A stretch of 48,036 bases of DNA from Deltaproteobacteria bacterium (lineage in GTDB: Bacteria; Desulfobacterota; Desulfarculia; Adiutricales; Adiutricaceae). The notes beneath the pieces are model-generated. The model did not search any database, was not told the DNA's origin, and saw nothing but the letters and a program-made list of their open reading frames with translations. Shown here one piece after another: positions 44,513 through 48,036 of this stretch. The position numbers were made by a program, and so were the translations under genes. The stretch spans positions 1 to 48,036 of the forward strand of contig JAISRZ010000135.1 in assembly GCA_031273455.1 (NCBI GenBank), given 5' to 3'. Within the stretch, counting starts at the first letter, position 1. Each line of letters begins with the position of its first letter.

Positions 44513-46601
44513 CTAGAAAGACACCTCTAAGGTCAGGTAAGCCGTGGTCGGGTTGCTTGGCCAATAGTTAAAATACCCTTGGGCGTTGGGAACCCCTTGT
44601 TTGGGCCGATCGTTAAAGACGTTCAGAACGTCCAGGCTGATTTTGTATTTATCGTTAAAGCGATAATTAACCTGCGCGTCCACCGTGCCAAAGTCATGGC
44701 CCTTATAATGGGGATGAAGAGCCCTTTCGGGGTTTTCTTGCAATAAATAATCAAAGTTATAGTTTAAAGTGGCCCTACCGCCCCAACCTTCCGGGGGAAT
44801 ATAAGCTATTTCAGCGTTAACTATATGGCGAGCGACTTGCGGGAGACGGCGCCCTTCCCAGGTGGGATGTTGAATGTTCTTTTTGTATTTGACATCCTGA
44901 TAGGCGTAGTCCGCCGAAATGGTCAAATGTTGAACCGGAAAAAACTTGACATAAGTCTCCACGCCCCGCCTTCTGGTCTGGCCAGCGTTCTCCATCCTTT
45001 TAGTGGTGAGGTTCTGTTGAATGTCGTTCTTAGTGTTGGCCAGATAGATAACGGACCCAAATTCCATCCAGGTATACGGGGAAGAACGAAAACCCAACTC
45101 GTACTGCTTCCTTTTGGTCATCTTTAACTGATGCTCGCTGAAAAACTGGCCATCCATTAGCCCGGGGACGTTAAAGCCTTCCCCATAGTTGGCGTAAATG
45201 TCCAACTTATCGAGGGGAGTGAATAATAACCCGACTTTGGGGCTAAAAATACCGATTTTCTTGGAAGAGAAGTGACCTTGGGGCCCGGTGGTGTGGTTGG
45301 GGCCAAAGTCCATGTCCCCCCACAAGCGATCGTAGCGACCGCCGAGCCTTAAGCGTAAGTTACTAATGAGTTGGTAATTGACTTCCCCGAATAGCGAGAC
45401 CGTTTTTAAGGTGTACTCGGTTTCCTCGAGTTGCTTAACATGGTGGTCGCCGGTTCCCCAAGCCAAGCTATAAAGGTCCTTTTAAAATTCTCCCACAGAT
45501 AATCGGCCCCTACGGTTAAAGAGAAGTCGTGCGAATCCAAGACCACGCCCTTGTAGTTGTAAGAGACGCCGGTCCCGTAGGCTTCCCGTTTACCGGTTTG
45601 GTCATAACAGTCGTCATTCGACCCATCGCAATAATCGGTCGGGGCGGGATGGGGGTTGGCTGGGGAATACAGCTCAGCCATGTTATTTTCTAAACTTGTC
45701 GCGAAAAAGTAATAGCTTAGCTGTGATTTACTGTTAATAAAGTAATTAAGGAACAATCTCGCGTCAAATCGATCGCGGTGCCCTCCAGACATGTTGCCCT
45801 CGCCCGAGCCATCGTCCGAGCCCTTTTTCGGGTCTTCCCAACTGTGGGCCTGAAGGCCAGTGGCCCATTCGGCCACGGCGGCCCGGAGGTTTAAGGAGAC
45901 CTCAAAATTATCCGAGACATCGTAGGTCCAGCGGGTGGATAGGTTGAGCCTTTTCCAGTTGGTGTTATCCCGAAAGGTGTCGGTGTAGTAGCCTTGGAAG
46001 GCGTAAACGTGATGCAACTTGTCATCGTCTTTAGCGATAACGCCCTGGACCTCGTAAGTGTTGTACGTCCCCAGCCTGACCAAAAGGTTGGTGAAATCGC
46101 CCCTTTTGATGCCCTGGAAGGCCGCGGTGCCGGCCCCGTTGCCCCGACCGTACAAAACTGAGGAGGGGCCTTTAATGATTTCCAAAGACTCGATTTCCAA
46201 GGGGATTAAGACCGTGGTGTCCGAGTAGTTGTCAGCGTGCCCGGAGTCGTTTAAAGGGATGCCATCAAAATAAAAGCCAATGTCGCCAAAATGGCCGCCA
46301 GTGAAACCCCGGATCTGGATAGGCGAAGCCACGCCCTGCTCGTTAATTTCCCGGATCATGACCCCCGGGCTCTGCCGTAGCATGTACAAAGGCGAGAGGT
46401 AAATCCTATCGGCCACGTCGCTGTTTTTTAAGACCGTGGCGCTGGTGCTTTCCAACTCTTCCCGCCTAAAAGAGCTTTTGACCTCGATCTCCCGTAACTC
46501 CTCCAGCGAGCCTTCCTGAGCCAAGGCCTCAAGGCCGCTCATAACGACCAAAGCGGAGATTAGAAGACTAAAAACTATAATTCGCCCAAAAAATCGCCCA
46601 T
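44513..46601 (-). pseudogene. TonB-dependent outer-membrane receptor, two frameshifts
   Basis: A receptor gene read in three pieces. The plug domain (VADRIYLSPLYMLRQSPGVM, IQIRGFTGG, YFDGIPLND, LEIIKGPSSVLYG) and the barrel continue to the terminal LEVSF with C-terminal Phe. Frameshift 1 is near 45478: restoring one G (AGGAC to AGGGAC) joins NFKR to DLYSLAWGTG. Frameshift 2 is at the start: ATGGGCGA at 46601 has AAGGAG upstream, but only ATGGGGCGA would lead in frame into the signal peptide IIVFSLLISALVVMSGLEALAQ. Both changes are a single missing G in a G run, so sequencing error or genuine decay are alternatives. The ligand is unknown; siderophores or metal complexes are typical. About 680 residues if repaired. 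Confidence 0.85.
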
Positions 46602-46709
46602 TTGTTTCTCCTTAAGACATAAAAAAAATACCAATTAGGGTCCTAAAACGTTAAAAAAAATTCCCCGGCGTCTTAACCTCCTTAGCCGCCAAGGTCGCGC
46701 CCCTCGCCC

Positions 46710-46752
46710 AAAAAAATGACCGCCAGCCCTTTTAGGTCAAAGGGAAGCGGTC
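46710..46752 (-). terminator. Tandem terminator C, nearest to the receptor gene
   Basis: On the minus strand GACCGC (46747-46752) pairs with GCGGTC (46718-46723), with an inner CCCTTT/AAAGGG stem, followed by seven T. It lies about 110 bases before the receptor start, so it would act as a leader attenuator or terminate upstream transcription. Confidence 0.75.
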
Positions 46753-46762
46753 TTCGTGACCG

Positions 46763-46798
46763 AAAAAAAAACCGCCTCCCTTAAAAACAGGAAGACGG
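46763..46798 (-). terminator. Tandem terminator B
   Basis: On the minus-strand RNA CCGUCUUCC pairs with GGGAGGCGG (9 pairs including two G-U) around a U-rich loop, followed by nine U. The G-U pairs make the stem much better on the minus strand than on the plus strand, fixing the direction. Confidence 0.75.
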
Positions 46799-46810
46799 TC
46801 TTCGTGACCG

Positions 46811-46850
46811 AAAAAAAACCGCCAGACCCTTTGGGGTCAAAGGGCGGCGG
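46811..46850 (-). terminator. Tandem terminator A, farthest from the receptor gene
   Basis: On the minus strand CCGCC and GGCGG close a stem containing CCCTTTG/CAAAGGG, followed by eight T (complement of 46811-46818). CGGTC-TTCGT-GACCG mini-hairpins link the three terminators, giving a repeated unit of about 50 bases. Confidence 0.8.
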
Positions 46851-46861
46851 TCTTCGTGACT

Positions 46862-48036
<1,175 letters not shown>

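Overview
The window looks like part of a Gram-negative, Desulfobacterota-type (deltaproteobacterial) genome. Evidence is an outer membrane (LptE, a TonB-dependent receptor, a lipid A phosphoethanolamine transferase), PotD, a Cache hybrid kinase, frequent TTG/GTG starts and heavily overlapping operons. The phylum is an inference from gene style; no rRNA or marker gene settles it. Compact housekeeping operons sit beside an unusual number of decayed genes, IS remnants and simple repeats, which suggests a genome undergoing erosion, perhaps host-associated.

Layout. 0-2 kb: an IS1634-like transposase. 2.3-6.4 kb: an OmpR-type two-component system divergent from an eptA-like gene, separated by ten helically phased 10-bp repeats (PmrAB-like logic). 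6.5-18.6 kb: one continuous minus-strand nitrogen operon, urtABCDE-ureDABC-ureFG-amtB-glnK, without ureE. 18.6-19.9 kb: a non-coding region with a GGCTCAGGC minisatellite. 19.9-23.2 kb: a Cache-HAMP-PAS hybrid kinase, convergent with an orphan cytosine-5 DNA methyltransferase. 24.2-31.1 kb: an accessory, partly very AT-rich stretch with a DDE transposase, three pRiA4b-ORF3-like paralogues and two broken toxin-antitoxin loci, ending at the 3' end of tRNA-Ser(CGA). 31.6-41.2 kb: housekeeping genes, namely an AmmeMemoRadiSam-type radical SAM enzyme, ribBA-ribH-nusB-lptE, rplS-rnhB-rsmI, a secreted nuclease, a PotD-like protein and trmJ. 41.2-48 kb: a decay zone with a TonB receptor carrying two apparent frameshifts, three scattered fragments of the same receptor gene, a truncated IS110 recombinase with a candidate bridge RNA, a VapC stub abutting an AAA-ATPase stub, three tandem terminators and a (GA)n microsatellite.

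How the genes work together. The urt/ure/amt/glnK run forms a nitrogen-scavenging unit: urea is captured and imported by UrtABCDE, hydrolysed by urease matured by UreDFG, and ammonium flux is handled by AmtB under a P-II protein lacking the usual uridylylation tyrosine. The two-component system probably senses envelope stress and controls lipid A decoration through EptA. The most interesting signals are the phased operator array, the candidate IS110 bridge RNA, the dispersed receptor-gene fragments and the tandem terminators before the receptor.
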